A stretch of DNA of 64,000 nucleotides from Streptomyces niveus (GTDB lineage: Bacteria; Actinomycetota; Actinomycetes; Streptomycetales; Streptomycetaceae), in the NCBI RefSeq assembly GCF_001723055.1, contig NZ_MDCR01000009.1:21542-85541 (forward strand), read 5' to 3'. Of the stretch, positions 1-9,906 are shown piece by piece. The notes below the pieces were generated by a model. That model searched no databases, was not told the DNA's origin, and saw only the letters and a program-made list of their open reading frames with translations. The translations under genes and the position numbers were made by a program. The first letter of the stretch is position 1. Every line of letters starts with the position of its first letter.

Positions 1-667
1 TGGCCTCGCGGCGGCCCGCGAACGGGCCTGAGGAGTCCGGGAGATGGCCGAAGGACTGTTCGAGGACACTGCGTCTGCGGGCCGCGGCACTGCGGTCCGA
101 TCCGCGCAACTGCGGTACGACGGTGGGTTTCTTGGTCGTACGCCGCGTCGCCTGCGTCAGGACGCGCTGCTGGTCCAGATACGGGCGGATGCCGCGTACC
201 TCCAGCGCCGTCAGCCACTGGAGCCGCAACTGCTCGACGTCCCGGGCCTGTCCGGCCGCCCCGGCCCGTCCGGCGGGCCGGCCCGTCGACGCCACCTTGG
301 CGACACCCGTCGCCGTACCGACGACCGCCACGATCACACCCGTACCGACGGCCGTCCCCGTCCCCGTACCGAGCCCGACGTCGGCGACGACGGCGGACGC
401 GGCGGCAACACCCGCCACCAGCAGGGGTGTTCGCAGCGCACCTCCGCCGAGGCGCTCGCTCAGGGTGCGCCGCTCGGCGTCGGCCCGGTCGAGCTCCGCC
501 TCGTACAGCGCGTACTCGTCCTTGGCGGACTCCGCTATCGCCTCCAACGCGCCCCGCCCGCGCGCCAGAAGCACTTTTCCGTCGATCCGCCCGCCCGAGC
601 GCCGCACCTCTTCCTCGACGGCGCGTACCAACAGCCTCTCGGCCTCGCCCCGATGGCTGTCCCGCAT
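1..667 (-). CDS. Hypothetical membrane protein (3' end outside window)
   Basis: The frame opens at an ATG at 667 and stays open to the window edge, giving 222 codons of an incomplete protein. A GGAGG run sits just upstream, 9 nt from this ATG; an alternative in-frame ATG at 673 is only 3 nt from it. The N-terminal 75 residues are charged and predicted helical ([20 protein letters not shown]...). Residues about 80-125 form an Ala/Val/Gly-rich hydrophobic stretch, probably two membrane segments. A soluble tail with the segment [19 protein letters not shown] follows. I do not recognise a function. It is divergent from the popR-like gene and shares a 278-bp spacer with it. Confidence 0.6.
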   Translation of the reverse strand, partial: MRDSHRGEAERLLVRAVEEEVRRSGGRIDGKVLLARGRGALEAIAESAKDEYALYEAELDRADAERRTLSERLGGGALRTPLLVAGVAAASAVVADVGLGTGTGTAVGTGVIVAVVGTATGVAKVASTGRPAGRAGAAGQARDVEQLRLQWLTALEVRGIRPYLDQQRVLTQATRRTTKKPTVVPQLRGSDRSAAARRRSVLEQSFGHLPDSSGPFAGRREA

Positions 668-945
668 ATGCATCCCCCTCCGAGAGCATCCGGTGCTTCG
701 GTGTGCCCCGCGCCAGTGTGCTCCGCGGGGCGCGCGAGCGCGAGGCGGCCTGCCGGGCCCGCGACGGTCTTTGCCACCGCTCCGCGCCGGGTGCCCACGC
801 GCGTCACTCACGCGTCACTGTGCCCGTACGTCTTGCCCGCCCGGGGCCGCTGTTACGCCCGCGGCGGAAAGAGCCAGGTCAGTGGTGCGCCGGGTTAGGC
901 TCAGGATGGCGGGTGCCGGTGCCGTTCCACAGCTACGGAGGAATC
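668..945. other. Divergent spacer without a gene
   Basis: This spacer separates the left membrane-protein gene from the popR-like gene, so both promoters should lie here. I see no convincing inverted repeat or conserved box. The stretch is G+C rich with Arg/Pro-coding shadow frames on both strands and no frame with a sound start and ribosome binding site. Confidence 0.4.
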
Positions 946-1335
946 ATGGGTGAAGGCGTTCTGCGTGCCGTTCCCGGTCCGGGCCCCGGCCGGGACGGCG
1001 AGGCCGACGAGCCGCTGCTGCGGGATCTCGTGGGGGCCGCGCTGCGGCGGGCACGGCTGCGGCAGGGGCGGACGCTGCGGGACGTCGCCGATCAGGCGCG
1101 GGTCTCGCTGCCGTATCTGTCGGAGATCGAGCGCGGGCGCAAGGAGGCGTCGTCCGAGGTGCTGGCCGCCGTCTGCGGTGCGCTCGGGCTGCGACTCGCG
1201 GACCTGGTGGGCGCGTTGCACATCGACCTGACGTCGAGGACGACCGTGTCCGTGGCGTCGACGGCGACGACGACGGCGAAGTGGGGCCGGCCGCGCCGGG
1301 GCGGACAGGCGAATCTCACGCTGCTCGCCGCCTGA
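946..1335 (+). CDS. popR: PopR-like HTH transcriptional activator with Ala-Ala degron
   Basis: Translation starts at ATG 946 behind a GGAGGA site and gives 129 residues. Residues about 27-85 form a Cro/C1-type helix-turn-helix ([20 protein letters not shown]), and the protein ends in TLLAA. In Streptomyces lividans, PopR activates the clpP3-clpP4 operon and is itself degraded by ClpP, which needs its two C-terminal alanines. The same gene combination, with clpP genes next door on the opposite strand and an Ala-Ala end, supports orthology. The Ser/Thr-rich linker (about residues 98-112) is probably disordered. Convergent with the clpP pair across a shared terminator. The family call is firm; the name rests on context and the tail. 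Confidence 0.8.
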   Translation: MGEGVLRAVPGPGPGRDGEADEPLLRDLVGAALRRARLRQGRTLRDVADQARVSLPYLSEIERGRKEASSEVLAAVCGALGLRLADLVGALHIDLTSRTTVSVASTATTTAKWGRPRRGGQANLTLLAA

Positions 1336-1366
1336 CATTCGTGGTTCGGGGCGGGACGGTGCGGGG

Positions 1367-1405
1367 CGGTGCGGGGCCCGGACCCCCGTGCCGGGCCCCG
1401 CACCG
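1367..1405. terminator. Bidirectional terminator between popR and clpP pair
   Basis: A perfect 15-bp inverted repeat (1367-1381 with 1391-1405, 9-nt loop) lies between two convergent genes. It has no T-run, as is usual in Streptomyces, and should serve both directions. Confidence 0.75.
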
Positions 1406-1413
1406 TACGCGGC

Positions 1414-2025
1414 TCAGGCCGTGCTCTCCGTCAGTTGCCGGGTCGTGATCACGCCGTCCACCAGGCCGTACTCCTTCGCCTGCGCGGCCGTGAAGTACTT
1501 GTCCCGGTCCGTGTCCTCGCGCAGCCGCTCCGGGCTCTGGCCCGTGTGATGCGCCAGGATGGACTCGATCTCGGCCCGCGTCCGCAGCACCTCCGCCGCC
1601 TGGATCTCCAGGTCCGCCGCCTCGCCCTGTCCCTGGGTGGACGGCTGGTGCAGCAGCACCCGTGAGTGCTGGAGCGCGGTGCGCTTGCCGGGCGCGCCCG
1701 CCGCGAGGAGTACGGCGGCGCCCGAGCCCGCCTGGCCGAGGCAGACGGTCGCGACGTCCGCGCGGACGAACTGCATCGTGTCGTAGATCGCGGTCAGCCC
1801 GGTCGCCGAGCCGCCGGGGGAGTTGATGTAGAGATGGATGTCCAACTCGCTGCTCACATGGTCGAGATGGAGCATCTGGGCCATGATCACGTTCGCGACG
1901 CCGTCGTCGATCGACGTACCGAGGAAGATGATCCGCTCGGAGAGCAGCCGGCTGAAGACGTCGTAGGAGCGTTCGCCGTTCGAGGTGCGCTCCACGACGA
2001 TCGGGACGGTGTACTGCCCGCTCAT
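1414..2025 (-). CDS. clpP4: ATP-dependent Clp protease proteolytic subunit (ClpP4-like)
   Basis: This 203-residue ClpP-family serine peptidase should form part of a tetradecameric chamber that degrades proteins with a Clp ATPase. The catalytic triad is visible: Ser101 in [11 protein letters not shown], His126 in VLLHQPS and Asp175 in DTDRDKYF. The oxyanion-loop segment INSPGGS is at 67-73. The residue after the catalytic Ser is Gly instead of the usual Met, a small departure from typical ClpP. Its ATG overlaps the stop of the upstream clpP (ATGA), so translation is probably coupled and the two subunits are probably made together as a mixed complex. The number 4 is by analogy with the S. lividans clpP3-clpP4 order. 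Confidence 0.88.
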   Translation of the reverse strand: MSGQYTVPIVVERTSNGERSYDVFSRLLSERIIFLGTSIDDGVANVIMAQMLHLDHVSSELDIHLYINSPGGSATGLTAIYDTMQFVRADVATVCLGQAGSGAAVLLAAGAPGKRTALQHSRVLLHQPSTQGQGEAADLEIQAAEVLRTRAEIESILAHHTGQSPERLREDTDRDKYFTAAQAKEYGLVDGVITTRQLTESTA

Positions 2026-2696
2026 GCCGCCGCCCCCTTGCCCGAGGCGCCGGAGCCGAACCCGAAGCCGAACCCGCCCGCCGCGTCGCCACCCAGCTCC
2101 GCGGCGCTGTGTACGACGCGGTCCACGAAGCCGTACTCCCTCGCCTGCTCCGCCGTGAACCACCGGTCCCGCCGCTGGTCCGCCGCGACCGTCTCCAGGC
2201 TCTGGCCGCAGTGCTCCGCGATCAGCTTCTGCATGGTCAGCTTGGTGTACGCCATGTTCTCGGCCTGTACGGCGATGTCGGCCGCCGTACCGCCGATCCC
2301 GCCGGACGGCTGGTGCATCATGATCCGCGCGTTCGGCAGGGCGTAGCGCTTGCCGGGTGCCCCGGCGCAGAGCAGGAACTGGCCCATGCTCGCCGCGAAG
2401 CCCATCGCCAGCGTGGCGACGTCGTTCGGGATGAAGCGCATCGTGTCGTAGACGGCCATCCCCGCGAGGACGGAACCGCCCGGGCTGTTCACGATCAGGA
2501 CGATGTCGCTCTTGGGGTCCTCCTGCGACAGGAGCAGCAACTGCGCGCAGATCCGGTTCGCGATGCCGTCGTCCACCTGTTCACCGAGCACCACGATCCT
2601 GCCGTGCTGCAGGCGCCCGGCGATCTGGTCGTCGAACGGCACCGGGGCGGCCTCGGCGCGCGCCGTCACCGCCCGCCGTGGAACGGTCGAGAGCAT
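2022..2696 (-). CDS. clpP3: ATP-dependent Clp protease proteolytic subunit (ClpP3-like)
   Basis: First gene of the clpP pair, 224 residues, starting at an ATG behind GGAGGAAAC. It carries the ClpP triad Ser103 (GFAASMGQF), His128 (IMMHQPS) and Asp177 (QRRDRWF), plus the VNSPGGS loop at 69-75. The N-terminal 20 residues are a likely propeptide or disordered extension. The C-terminus has an unusual Gly/Phe-rich tail ending in GKGAAA, beyond the normal ClpP fold. In Streptomyces this second clpP operon is silent unless clpP1P2 fails, because PopR is normally degraded. Two tandem PopR-like boxes lie about 95-125 bp upstream of this start. Confidence 0.88.
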   Translation of the reverse strand: MLSTVPRRAVTARAEAAPVPFDDQIAGRLQHGRIVVLGEQVDDGIANRICAQLLLLSQEDPKSDIVLIVNSPGGSVLAGMAVYDTMRFIPNDVATLAMGFAASMGQFLLCAGAPGKRYALPNARIMMHQPSGGIGGTAADIAVQAENMAYTKLTMQKLIAEHCGQSLETVAADQRRDRWFTAEQAREYGFVDRVVHSAAELGGDAAGGFGFGFGSGASGKGAAA

Positions 2697-2790
2697 GTTT
2701 CCTCCATGACCGGCCCCCGACGGCGGGCGCTCACCCGCCTCGGCCGGTCCACTCCACCCTGCGGACCCGGCTCCGGTGCGGGCGAGTGAT

Positions 2791-2820
2791 TCTGCCGTGC
2801 GGAGATCTGCTCACCGCAGA
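2791..2820 (-). promoter_or_regulatory. Tandem PopR-type operators upstream of the clpP operon
   Basis: Two abutting 15-bp units are present. The second (2806-2820) is a perfect inverted repeat TCTGC-N5-GCAGA. The first (2791-2805) is TCTGC-N5-GGAGA, one mismatch from perfect. This matches the core of the PopR control sequence that I recall from S. lividans (TTCTGCC-3N-GGCAGAA). The site sits between the clpP start and the end of the gene behind it, where an activator of the clpP operon should bind. Confidence 0.7.
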
Positions 2821-2826
2821 GCGCCG

Positions 2827-3684
2827 CTACTGCCAGCCCTCCGGGGCCGGTCCGCCGCGGTCCGCCGACGTCGACAGGACCTCGCAGCCCATGCGCCGCG
2901 CCGCGTCGAACAGCGCCTCCCGGGCGCGGGGCCCGTCGCCGGGCGGGTAGGCGACGCGGATCTGGTGGCCGTACGCGGTCTCGTAGGTCAGCCGCCAGTC
3001 GAGAGCGGTCGCGGAGAAGTGATCCTGCCGGGCCTCGTCCCCGTCCTCCTCGTCGTGGTACGAGCCGCGGTCGGCCGTCGGCGCGAGGGCCTCGCGCAGG
3101 ATGCGCAGCCGCTCGGCGTACGGCAACTCCCCATCGGACAGCCGGACATAGACATGGACGCGCTCCAGGAACGGATCGAACCAGGGCGTCGGCTCCACCG
3201 GCCCGCCGAAGACCGGGGTGTGGATCCGCCCGGTCAGCCACCCGTGCAGGAACGCCACCGCGCCCTGCTCGTGCGCGGAGTAGTACGAGCCCCGGGGATT
3301 CCACGCGACCACCGTCCAGCTGTCCGGCGCCCCGTCGGTCAGCCAGCACAGCCGGTCCCCGTTGTCCGTCCCGGCCCACGGCAGCAGCCCGCCGGGCTCC
3401 GGGTAGAAGGGGTAGGGGCACAGCTCGGGGTAGGTGTCGCGGAACGGGCCCTCGTCCTCCAGCAGCCCCCGCGCCATGGGTATCAGCAGGTCGTGCGGGC
3501 CGAACGGGTGCAGGGGCGTGATGAAGTCGGTGAACTGGCCCCGGCCGTAGCGCTCGACAAGTGCCTTGAAGTCGGCGGGCAGTTCACGCTCCAGCGCGGC
3601 CTCGACCCACGCCCAGTCCCCGGCCGCGTCCAGCGGTTCGGCGGGCGGTGGTACGAGGCGGACCAAGTCGTCGATCGTCGTCAT
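2827..3684 (-). CDS. SMI1/KNR4-family protein
   Basis: A 285-residue cytosolic protein starting at ATG 3684; the frame stays open upstream but that part looks non-coding. The N-terminal half has the SMI1/KNR4 (SUKH) pattern: WAWVEAALERELPADFKALVERYG near residues 24-48, then a DLLIPMARGL loop and LPWAGTDNGDRLCWLTDG. SUKH-fold proteins often act as immunity proteins or regulatory adaptors. The C-terminal 90 residues form a separate alpha/beta segment (TYETAYGHQIRVAYPPGD). No toxin gene is adjacent, so the role is open. Its stop lies only 7 bp from the PopR boxes, so the clpP promoter is squeezed into this gene's 3' side. Confidence 0.75.
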   Translation of the reverse strand: MTTIDDLVRLVPPPAEPLDAAGDWAWVEAALERELPADFKALVERYGRGQFTDFITPLHPFGPHDLLIPMARGLLEDEGPFRDTYPELCPYPFYPEPGGLLPWAGTDNGDRLCWLTDGAPDSWTVVAWNPRGSYYSAHEQGAVAFLHGWLTGRIHTPVFGGPVEPTPWFDPFLERVHVYVRLSDGELPYAERLRILREALAPTADRGSYHDEEDGDEARQDHFSATALDWRLTYETAYGHQIRVAYPPGDGPRAREALFDAARRMGCEVLSTSADRGGPAPEGWQ

Positions 3685-3901
3685 GATCGCGAGTGTAGGG
3701 AGAGCCAGGTGTACATGCTGCGGCGTCTTACGCATCGCGCGTAGATGTGCAATCTTGTCTGCGTGACCGACGGTGCCAGCCGCGTGAACCTCAACTGACG
3801 TCCCATCAGCGTGAGTTGAGACCTTCGTACGATTGTGCCCGATCGGCCGTGCTACGCGCGTAGTTGACCTCCCCGTCCCCCCCACCGAAGAGGAAATTAC
3901 A

Positions 3902-4414
3902 GTGAACAAGGTCATCAGAAGCACCGCGATCGGTGTCTCCGCTCTCGCTCTCGCGTTCTTCTCGTTCCCGGCGGCGGCCCAGGCCGCCCCCGCCGACACC
4001 AAGGCCCCGGCCGGCGCGCTCGCCAAGCTGAGCCACAGCACCGCCGCCGCCCAGCTCCGCAACGCCGGCATCGGCATCAGCTCCAGCGGCGGCTGCTCGG
4101 ACCGCAACAACCCGACCTGTACGTCCCTCGAACAGGTCAACTCCGCCACCATCCAGGGCGCGATCACCCTCAAGAACGCCAGCGGCTGCGGCCTGACCGT
4201 CACCGGCGGCACGGAGACCGGCCACGCCTCGGGCACCTACAGCCACTGGAACGGCTACAAGCTCGACTTCTCCATGACGAGCTGCCTGACCAACTACGTC
4301 ACCCGCAACTTCACCTCCATCGGTGGCAGCAAGTGGCAGTCGGGCGCCGGCAACATCTACTACAACGAGGTCAACCACTGGGACGTGACCTTCTACAACT
4401 GCGGCGGCTGCTGA
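3902..4414 (+). CDS. Small secreted M15-like (zinc D-Ala-D-Ala peptidase-like) protein
   Basis: Start GTG 3902 sits behind GAGGAAA and gives 170 residues. A classical signal peptide ends near AAAQA-APAD at about residue 29. The mature part has six cysteines, suggesting disulphides in the extracellular space. SHWNGYKLD (His115, Asp122) and EVNHWD (Glu156, His159, Asp161) resemble the zinc and catalytic motifs of M15 peptidases (SxHxxGxxxD and ExxHxH/D). I therefore suggest a secreted cell-wall-type hydrolase, though the rest of the fold is shorter than usual. Monocistronic, with a strong hairpin terminator downstream. Could also be a binding-only relative. Confidence 0.65.
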   Translation: MNKVIRSTAIGVSALALAFFSFPAAAQAAPADTKAPAGALAKLSHSTAAAQLRNAGIGISSSGGCSDRNNPTCTSLEQVNSATIQGAITLKNASGCGLTVTGGTETGHASGTYSHWNGYKLDFSMTSCLTNYVTRNFTSIGGSKWQSGAGNIYYNEVNHWDVTFYNCGGC

Positions 4415-4451
4415 CCCCACCCCCGCCCCTCCCGTACGGACACTCGTAGGT

Positions 4452-4481
4452 TGCTCCCTCGCGCACGGGGGCGAGGGAGCA
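4452..4481 (+). terminator. Hairpin terminator of the secreted protein gene
   Basis: Perfect 11-bp inverted repeat (4452-4462 with 4471-4481, 8-nt loop) 37 bp after the stop codon. Confidence 0.75.
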
Positions 4482-4501
4482 GCCTGTTCGGGCCGGGGGC
4501 G

Positions 4502-4645
4502 TCAGATGATTCCCAGGTCCACAGTGACCGAGAAGGGCGCGGCGGCCTTGATCACGCCGGTGGACATCTCGCCGTCCCTTGCACTGCCGGACGCCCGATT
4601 CGGAAGAGCCCGATGGCTGCCGGTCGGGGCACGGCCCTGTGAGAG
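4502..4645 (-). pseudogene. Possible 3' remnant of an unknown (Uma2-like?) gene
   Basis: Reading the minus strand up to a TGA at 4504-4502 gives a plausible protein C-terminus ([22 protein letters not shown]). Its tail resembles the ends of Streptomyces Uma2-type (PD-(D/E)XK) proteins. Upstream of about 4575 the frame becomes low-complexity and there is no start. If real, it is a decayed tail whose 5' part is lost. Confidence 0.25.
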
Positions 4646-4655
4646 GCTGGCCGGT

Positions 4656-6704
<2,049 letters not shown>

Positions 6705-6895
6705 CAACGGGCCCGCCGGATGCACAGGTTGACGGCTTTGTGAAGCATGCAAAATCGGACGTAATCGCAGAGTTCACCGAATTGGGCCCTCTGTCGTCAC
6801 ACTTCCCCCCTATCTTCATCACGAAGGACACGTAATCGGGGGACCGGCGGCCGGGGGGGCCTTGCCGCGGTTCACCCGCGGCCAAGGGGGGCCAT

Positions 6896-8197
6896 GTGGT
6901 CACGTCCGTATTCATCGCTGCCGTTTCGCTGGCGCTGTTCTGGATGGCGGCGTTCACGCTCTGGTGGCAGATGCACGCCTGGCGTACGCCGGAGACGCTG
7001 GCGGCGACACGATTCGACCGGCCGGACGGGGGACCGGCGCGTTCGTTCTCGCTGCTGCTGCCCGCCCGTCATGAACAGGCCGTTCTTGAGCACACCATCG
7101 AGCGGCTGCTGGAATCCAGCCACTCCCGTTTCGAGATCATCGTCATCGTCGGACACGACGACCCCGAGACCGCGGAGGTCGCCGAGCGGGCCGCCGCCCG
7201 CGATCCCGCCCGGGTCCGGGTCGTCGTCGACACCCATCTGTCCAAGAACAAGCCCAAGGCGCTCAACACGGCGCTGCCGCACTGCAACGGCGAGGTGGTC
7301 GGGGTCTTCGACGCCGAGGACCAGGTCCACCCGGAACTGCTCACCCATGTCGACCACGCCTTCCGCTCCACCGGCGCCGACGTCGTCCAGGGCGGCGTCC
7401 AGCTGATCAACTTCCACTCCAGCTGGTACAGCCTGCGCAACTGCCTGGAGTACTTCTTCTGGTTCCGCAGCCGGCTGCACCTGCACGCGCAGAAAGGGTT
7501 CATCCCGCTGGGCGGCAACACCGTCTTCGTCCGCACCGATGTCCTGCGCGACGCGGGCGGCTGGGACCCCGACTGCCTCGCCGAGGACTGCGACCTGGGT
7601 GTACGGCTGTCCAGCAGCGGCAAGAAGGTCGTCGTCGCGTACGACTCCGACATGGTCACCCGCGAGGAGACGCCCGGCTCGCTGATGTCGCTGCTGAAGC
7701 AGCGCACCCGCTGGAACCAGGGTTTCCTCCAGGTCTACCGGAAGAACGACTGGCGCCAACTGCCCACGCCCGGACAGCGGTTGCTCGCCCGCTACACGCT
7801 GATGACACCCTTTTTCCAGGCGATCACCGGTGTCGTCATCCCGCTCAACGTGGCCATCGCGCTCTTCCTCGACGTGCCCGTCGGGATCGCCTTCATCACC
7901 TTCCTGCCGGCCGTCACCGCGCTCGTCACCTTCGTGTTCGAGCTGGTCGGACTCCATGACTTCGGCAGACAGTACGGACTCAAGGTCCGGCTCACGCACT
8001 ATCTCAAGCTCGTCGTCGGCGGCCCCTTCTACCAGGTGCTCCTCGCCGGCGCGGCCGTCCGTGCCGTGTGGCGCGAGCAGCGTGGCCGCCGTGACTGGGA
8101 GCTGACCAGTCATGTCGGCGCGCATCTCACCGGAGACAGCCGCGACAACCGCGACAGCCGCGACAGCCGAGACACCCGAGAGGACGTCCACGCGTGA
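6896..8197 (+). CDS. Family 2 processive-type glycosyltransferase, first gene of glycan operon
   Basis: Start GTG 6896 follows AAGGGGGG and gives 433 residues. An N-terminal membrane helix (about 2-22) is followed by a GT2 catalytic domain: FSLLLPARHE, GVFDAEDQ (DxD-like, near 135-142), AEDCDLG and the QxxRW motif in LKQRTRWNQG. C-terminal helices (about 300-365) complete a cellulose/hyaluronan-synthase-like layout. It probably polymerises a sugar at the inner membrane from a nucleotide donor. The C-terminus carries five Asp-X-Arg triplets from a 9-bp tandem repeat. Its stop overlaps the next start (GTGA). Three genes in the same orientation follow with 4-bp overlaps. Substrate unknown. Confidence 0.85.
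   Translation: MVTSVFIAAVSLALFWMAAFTLWWQMHAWRTPETLAATRFDRPDGGPARSFSLLLPARHEQAVLEHTIERLLESSHSRFEIIVIVGHDDPETAEVAERAAARDPARVRVVVDTHLSKNKPKALNTALPHCNGEVVGVFDAEDQVHPELLTHVDHAFRSTGADVVQGGVQLINFHSSWYSLRNCLEYFFWFRSRLHLHAQKGFIPLGGNTVFVRTDVLRDAGGWDPDCLAEDCDLGVRLSSSGKKVVVAYDSDMVTREETPGSLMSLLKQRTRWNQGFLQVYRKNDWRQLPTPGQRLLARYTLMTPFFQAITGVVIPLNVAIALFLDVPVGIAFITFLPAVTALVTFVFELVGLHDFGRQYGLKVRLTHYLKLVVGGPFYQVLLAGAAVRAVWREQRGRRDWELTSHVGAHLTGDSRDNRDSRDSRDTREDVHA
8135..8179 (+). repeat. Five 9-bp tandem repeats in the GT2 3' end
   Basis: Units of the form GACAGCCGC (with small variants) repeat five times in frame and encode DSR-DNR-DSR-DSR-DTR at the protein's cytosolic tail. A slippage-prone, charged linker. 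Confidence 0.8.
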
Positions 8198-9906
8198 CCT
8201 CGACCCTCCCCGTGGAGGCGACGGAGACGGCCACCGGCCGGACCACCGAAACCGCCCCCGCGCAGCTCAGCCCTGCCCCGAGCCCCCCGGGCCCGGTCGC
8301 CGGGACCGCCCAACGGCGGCTCGACAAGCGGCAGTTGCTGATACGGCCCGTCGTCCGCTTCCGTACCTCCCGCGCCGATCTGCTCCTCTGCGCCGCCCTG
8401 CTCCTGGTGATCATGACCGTCCAGGGCTGGAACATCCAGCACTACCCGACCCTCAGCGACGACGAGGGCACCTACCTCGCCCAGGCGTGGGCCGTCCAGC
8501 AGGGCGAGGGACTCGCCCACTACACCTACTGGTACGACCACCCGCCGCTCGGCTGGCTCCAGATAGCCGCGCTCACCTGGCTGCCCTCGCTGATCGCACC
8601 CGAATCCATGACCGTCGGCACGATGCGCTTCGCGATGCTGCTGGTCAGCGCAGCCAGCGCGGTGCTGCTCTACGTACTCGCCCGGCGCCTGTGGCTGCCG
8701 CGCTGGGCCGCTGGCCTCGCGATGGCGCTGTTCGGGCTCTCCCCGCTCTCGGTCGTGCTGCAACGGGAGATCTTCCTCGACAACATCGCCGTGATGTGGA
8801 TGCTCCTCGCCTTCTGCCTCGCCGCCTCGCCCAACCGGCATCTGTGGCACCACTTCGCCGCCGGACTCGCGGCGGCGGTCGGGGTGCTGACGAAAGAGAC
8901 GATGCTCATCGTGCTGCCCGCCGTGCTGGTGACGATGTGGCGGCACGGGCACGCCGACACCCGTAAGTTCGCGGTCACCGGAGCCATCACCGCCTGCGCG
9001 CTGATCGGGCTCTCGTACCCTCTCTTCGCCCTGCTCAAGGGCGAGTTGCTGCCCGGCGACGGACATGTGTCGCTCTGGGACGGCGTCACGTACCAGATGA
9101 GCAGACCCGGATCCGGCTTCCTCCTCGACCCGGGATCCGGGTCGCACGGTGTGTTCCAGTCGTGGCTCTACTACGACCGGGTGCTGCTGTTCGGCGGTGT
9201 CGCGGGCGCGCTCCTGCTGCTCCTCACCGTCCGCTGGTCCGTCACCGCGCGGGCGCTCGCCGGACCCGCGCTCGCCGTCGCGATCCTCACCGCCGTCGCG
9301 CTGCGCCCCTCCGGCTACCTCCCGGCGATGTACGTCATCCAGGGGCTGCCGTTCCTGGCCCTGATGCTCGCGGGCGGCGCGGCCAGCGTCACGCACGCGC
9401 TGCTGCGCCGGGGACGCCGGCCCGACGAGCGCCGGGGCCTGACCGCCGTACGGTGGACCGCCCTCGCCGTGCTGGTCGCGGCCTCCGTCGCGTACGTCGC
9501 ACCCCGCTGGTACGACGGCAACCGCACCGCGCTCACCGCCGACGCCAACGCCCCCTACCGGGCGGCCGTCTCCTGGATGGCGACCGAGGTGCCCGACCCG
9601 GCCGGCACCCGGGTCCTGGTGGACGACGCGATGTGGCTGGACCTGGTGCACGCCGGATACCGGCCGGGGCTCGGCGCCATCTGGTTCTACAAGGCCGACC
9701 TGGACCCGGCCGTCACCAAGACGATGCCCGGCGGCTGGCGCGACATCGACTACGTCGTGGCGTCACCGACCGTCCGGCGCGACGCCGCCGATCTGCCGCG
9801 CGTGCGCGACGCGCTCACGCATTCGACCGCCGTCGCCGTCTTCGGGGACGGCGAGGACCGGGTGGAGATCCGCCGGACCACGGACGCCACGGGAGACGAA
9901 CGATGA
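8194..9906 (+). CDS. GT39/ArnT-type membrane glycosyltransferase
   Basis: Start GTG 8194 overlaps the previous stop; 570 residues. After a Pro/Ala-rich cytosolic N-terminus come about ten hydrophobic segments. The first extracytoplasmic loop has TLSDDEGTYLAQAWAVQQG, the acidic motif that GT-C/GT39 enzymes use to bind a polyprenyl-phosphate sugar. The WYDHPPLGWLQIAALTWLP segment is also typical of this family. It should transfer a sugar from a lipid carrier to an acceptor outside the membrane. The next gene encodes a Dpm1-like enzyme able to make such a lipid-linked donor, so the two probably form a donor-transfer pair. Acceptor unknown. Confidence 0.82.
   Translation: MTSTLPVEATETATGRTTETAPAQLSPAPSPPGPVAGTAQRRLDKRQLLIRPVVRFRTSRADLLLCAALLLVIMTVQGWNIQHYPTLSDDEGTYLAQAWAVQQGEGLAHYTYWYDHPPLGWLQIAALTWLPSLIAPESMTVGTMRFAMLLVSAASAVLLYVLARRLWLPRWAAGLAMALFGLSPLSVVLQREIFLDNIAVMWMLLAFCLAASPNRHLWHHFAAGLAAAVGVLTKETMLIVLPAVLVTMWRHGHADTRKFAVTGAITACALIGLSYPLFALLKGELLPGDGHVSLWDGVTYQMSRPGSGFLLDPGSGSHGVFQSWLYYDRVLLFGGVAGALLLLLTVRWSVTARALAGPALAVAILTAVALRPSGYLPAMYVIQGLPFLALMLAGGAASVTHALLRRGRRPDERRGLTAVRWTALAVLVAASVAYVAPRWYDGNRTALTADANAPYRAAVSWMATEVPDPAGTRVLVDDAMWLDLVHAGYRPGLGAIWFYKADLDPAVTKTMPGGWRDIDYVVASPTVRRDAADLPRVRDALTHSTAVAVFGDGEDRVEIRRTTDATGDER

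Noticed and set aside
4506..4655. Upstream extension of the YyaL protein
   Set aside because: The extra 50 residues do not look like the family; the usual N-terminus starts at ATG 4656.
6772..6782. PHO box before the glycan operon
   Set aside because: Only one GTTCACC unit is present; the adjoining 11-mers do not match.
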